8,226 nt of DNA from Actinomycetes bacterium (GTDB taxonomy: Bacteria; Actinomycetota; Acidimicrobiia; Acidimicrobiales; Acidimicrobiaceae). The position numbers and the translations under genes were made by a program. Below the pieces are notes generated by a model that was not told the origin of the DNA, ran no database searches, and saw nothing but the letters and a program-made list of their open reading frames with translations. The stretch is from the NCBI GenBank assembly GCA_021844725.1, contig JAKBSX010000094.1, positions 1-8,226 of the forward strand, given 5' to 3'. Positions 6,137 to 8,226 of this stretch are shown one piece after another. The number at the start of each line of letters is the position of its first letter. The stretch's first letter is position 1.

Positions 6137-8226
6137 TTAGACCCCTGAACGATGAACCAGCGCTCCGCCGCGCCGAAATTGGATGCTCTCTTTCCGCAGC
6201 AAGACTTGCAAGGCACGATTGAGTGAAGCCTCGGCATACCCTTTTCGCTCGACAAACTCGCGGCGTAAAGTGGCGAGGGAAGAGGTATAGCCGATGGGGA
6301 GTCTATTTGATACGAATTAGCATGCCATGGCGTTAAATCATCGTTGGGTCGACAGTGTAAAAAACACCACATATCCAAGCCATTGCACGGAGAACAAACA
6401 TCCCACAAAGACGATGATATGAGAAAGGGAGAAAGGAACATACCTCCTCCTCAGCTCCTCCTCAATCTTATGCACTTCTTCAACCCCCTCGGCCCTGCCC
6501 CCGGCTGTCGCCTCCGCCCCCTGCAAAACCGCATCCATCGTGCTTCCCAAGAACAAACGGATCGCCTCGTCCACGTGTCGCTCGGTCGCGATGGGCTGCA
6601 ACTCGAGTTTCGCTAGCGCCTCCGTGATGCGCACCAGTGACTCCAGCTGACGCACCGTGATGGGAATGCTGCTGCGGGCGTCCGCATCCGCCTCCGCCCG
6701 TGCGACCTGACGCCGGATGCCTACGAAATGGGAGGAAAGCTTCTCCGCTGCTTCGGCCGACAGGCGGGGCGCACATCGCGATTTTGCGAACGCGATATAG
6801 CGGCGCAGCTTTTCAACGGGGATTTCGGCTTGAGTTGCGGCGGTGGTTTCGTGTTGGCTGCGTTGTCCACCCATATGGATGCCCATGACGTGCTTGGCGA
6901 TGCGCTCGTCGCGCGCGCGGTCGTGCTCGTCTCGTACGATGAAGATGAGGTCGAAGCGGGAGAGAATGGTGGTTTGGAAGTCGATGTTTTCGCCCGCGCT
7001 CTTGAGGTCGTCGTATCGCCCGAAGACCGGGTTAGCGGCCGCCAGCACCGACGTGCGAGCGTTGAGGATGGTGGTAATGCCCGCTTTGGCGATCGAGATG
7101 GTTTGTTGCTCCATGGCTTCGTGGATTGCCACGCGATCTTCGTCGCGCATCTTGTCGAATTCATCGATACATACCACGCCGCCATCGGCAAGCACCATGG
7201 CGCCGCCTTCGAGGTAGAATTCGCGTGTGCTGGCGTCGCGCTGGACGGATGCTGTTAAACCAGCGGCCGAGGAGCCTTTGCCGGAGGTGTAAATAGCAAT
7301 AGGCGCGCACTTTTCTACGAATTTGAGGAGCTGGGATTTGGCCGTTCCCGGGTCACCGAGGAGGAGAACGTTAATGTCGCCGCGCAGGCGCATGCCGTCG
7401 GGCAAGACCTTTTTCGAGCCGCCCAGAAGCAGGCAGGTGATGGCCTTCTTGATGTCGGCGTTGCCGTAAATGGCCGGAGCAATGCAGGAGGCCACGAGGC
7501 TGTACAAGTCAGGACGGCGAGATAATTCAAGGAACTCTTGCTCTTCCTCTTCGGTGAAGCGCATTCCTGAGGATCCGGACGAATTGTGGGCATCATCGGT
7601 TTGAATGCCGACCGCACGCAGGTACGGAGTACGGATAGCGACAGCACCAGCATTCTTCCCTTGCTTTTGGCTATTGTATATGCTGAAAACGCCCATGACG
7701 ACGCACCGTGAACCGGGCACGACACGGTTTGCCAAGTATCGGTCCGCACTGACGAGAATGTGCCGAGGCAGCTCACCCACGGGGACATCGTCAGGCGCTT
7801 CCTGCAACTTCAGAACTTGTTGGTCAATGAACTGGCTCTTCTCGTGCACGATGAAGTATGGATCCAGCGGGCACTTCTCCCCATCTTCTCCCGGCTTCTT
7901 CTCCCGCCCACACGTGCGCGGCAAGGTGACGCCGGTGAAGCCGCTTGGCACGTGCAGGTTGGTGGTGTAGCCGCAGTCCGTATTGCGGCATTGGATGTGC
8001 AGATTAGTGGCCTTTGAGGAAATGGTGCTGGCGCCGATGACGATGCCGGGTATGCGCACGAGGTGGGAGACGCTAGTGGCCGTCAGGCCACGGATCGACG
8101 TGGAGGCGACGGAGGAGTGCACGAGGAGCTGATGTTCGGGGAGGGCTTTGGCCGCTTCGAGGTCGGCGGCCGAGCGCGACGGGTAGAGGATCTTCTGGGT
8201 GCAGATTTTGAGAGCAGATTCAAACT
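6137..8226 (-). CDS. MCM5: DNA replication licensing factor Mcm5, 5' end cut by window edge
   Basis: Mcm5 is a subunit of the hexameric Mcm2-7 helicase loaded at origins in the nucleus. Exon A runs 8226-6444 with no start codon (the N terminus is outside), and exon B is 6302-6137 with stop TAA at 6139-6137. The visible product is about 648 residues, counted from the first full codon at 8224. It begins [20 protein letters not shown] within the N-terminal domain. Four zinc-binding cysteines follow in the Mcm5 pattern: CRNTDC, then TCG, then KCPLDPYF (residues 79, 84, 105 and 118). The AAA+ core is intact. Walker A is GDPGTAKSQ (290-298, bases 7357-7331), Walker B is [10 protein letters not shown] (350-359), the sensor-1 segment is [12 protein letters not shown], and the arginine-finger motif is SRFDLIF. 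The C-terminal winged helix is [20 protein letters not shown] and onward, ending VHRSGV. The coding sequence is GC-rich compared with the flanking DNA. Identification is secure. Confidence 0.98.
6303..6443 (-). other. MCM5: Intron near the 3' end of MCM5 (141 nt)
   Basis: On the minus strand it starts GTATGT at 6443 and ends AATAG at 6303, with a GCTAAT branch-like site at 6321-6316, about 14 nt before the acceptor. It splits an arginine codon (AG|A), so phase 2. Without splicing, the frame runs into a hydrophobic nonsense tail, [14 protein letters not shown] and onward, and stops near 6338. With splicing, the frame continues into the conserved Mcm5 winged-helix tail and stops at 6137. The match of exon B to the expected C terminus makes both borders nearly certain. 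Confidence 0.96.

Noticed and set aside
6094..6441. 115-codon minus-strand frame across the MCM5 intron and last exon
   Set aside because: It covers the intron and reads exon B in the wrong frame. The spliced frame gives the conserved Mcm5 C terminus.
6728..7258. 176-codon plus-strand frame and similar frames over 6843-7217 and 7315-7970
   Set aside because: All are alternate frames or antisense of the GC-rich MCM5 coding sequence, whose conserved AAA+ motifs settle the true frame.
1..8226. CRISPR arrays, insertion sequences, bacterial operons or a fungal biosynthetic cluster
   Set aside because: There are no repeat-spacer pattern, transposase, terminal inverted repeats or core biosynthetic enzyme. 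The genes are eukaryotic, spliced or standalone, and functionally unrelated.

Overview
The window looks like nuclear DNA of a filamentous ascomycete (Pezizomycotina). The supporting evidence is two short spliceosomal introns with GT...AG ends and CTAAC/CTAAT-type branch sites, a eukaryotic Mcm5 gene, a transcription factor of the fungal-specific type, and loosely spaced single genes. The Mcm5 sequence feels more like Sordariomycetes than Eurotiales, but this is an impression and not a test. All four supported genes lie on the minus strand and are separate transcription units.

Layout from left to right: (1) 1-1069, a fungal nitronate monooxygenase (2-nitropropane dioxygenase) gene with one 53-nt intron, whose 3' end runs off the left edge. 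(2) 1070-1819, intergenic. It holds the NMO promoter side with a G7A5/C-T tract and a puzzling plus-strand start, MSSFRQ...VVVG, that ends at a good 5' splice site. (3) 1820-3328, an intronless gene for a fungal-specific transcription factor domain protein with no intact Zn2Cys6 cluster. (4) 3329-4175, intergenic, with a compact palindrome/CGG-CCG/CCAAT patch upstream of the factor. (5) 4176-4562, a small secreted protein of 128 aa. (6) 4563-6136, about 1.6 kb with no convincing gene and a striking 35-nt pyrimidine mirror repeat. (7) 6137-8226, the C-terminal three quarters or so of MCM5. Its last exon, encoding the winged-helix tail, is recovered here by splicing out a 141-nt intron.

The genes do not form an obvious pathway. 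MCM5 is core replication machinery, NMO is oxidative nitronate detoxification, and the other two are accessory-type genes. The regulator and NMO are adjacent and in the same direction (750 nt apart), but nothing in the sequence ties them together. I do not see a clearly new biological system. The best leads are the cysteine-stripped zinc-cluster-like segment in the regulator, the orphan first-exon-like segment at 1426-1514, the unclassified secreted protein, and the mirror-repeat tract.
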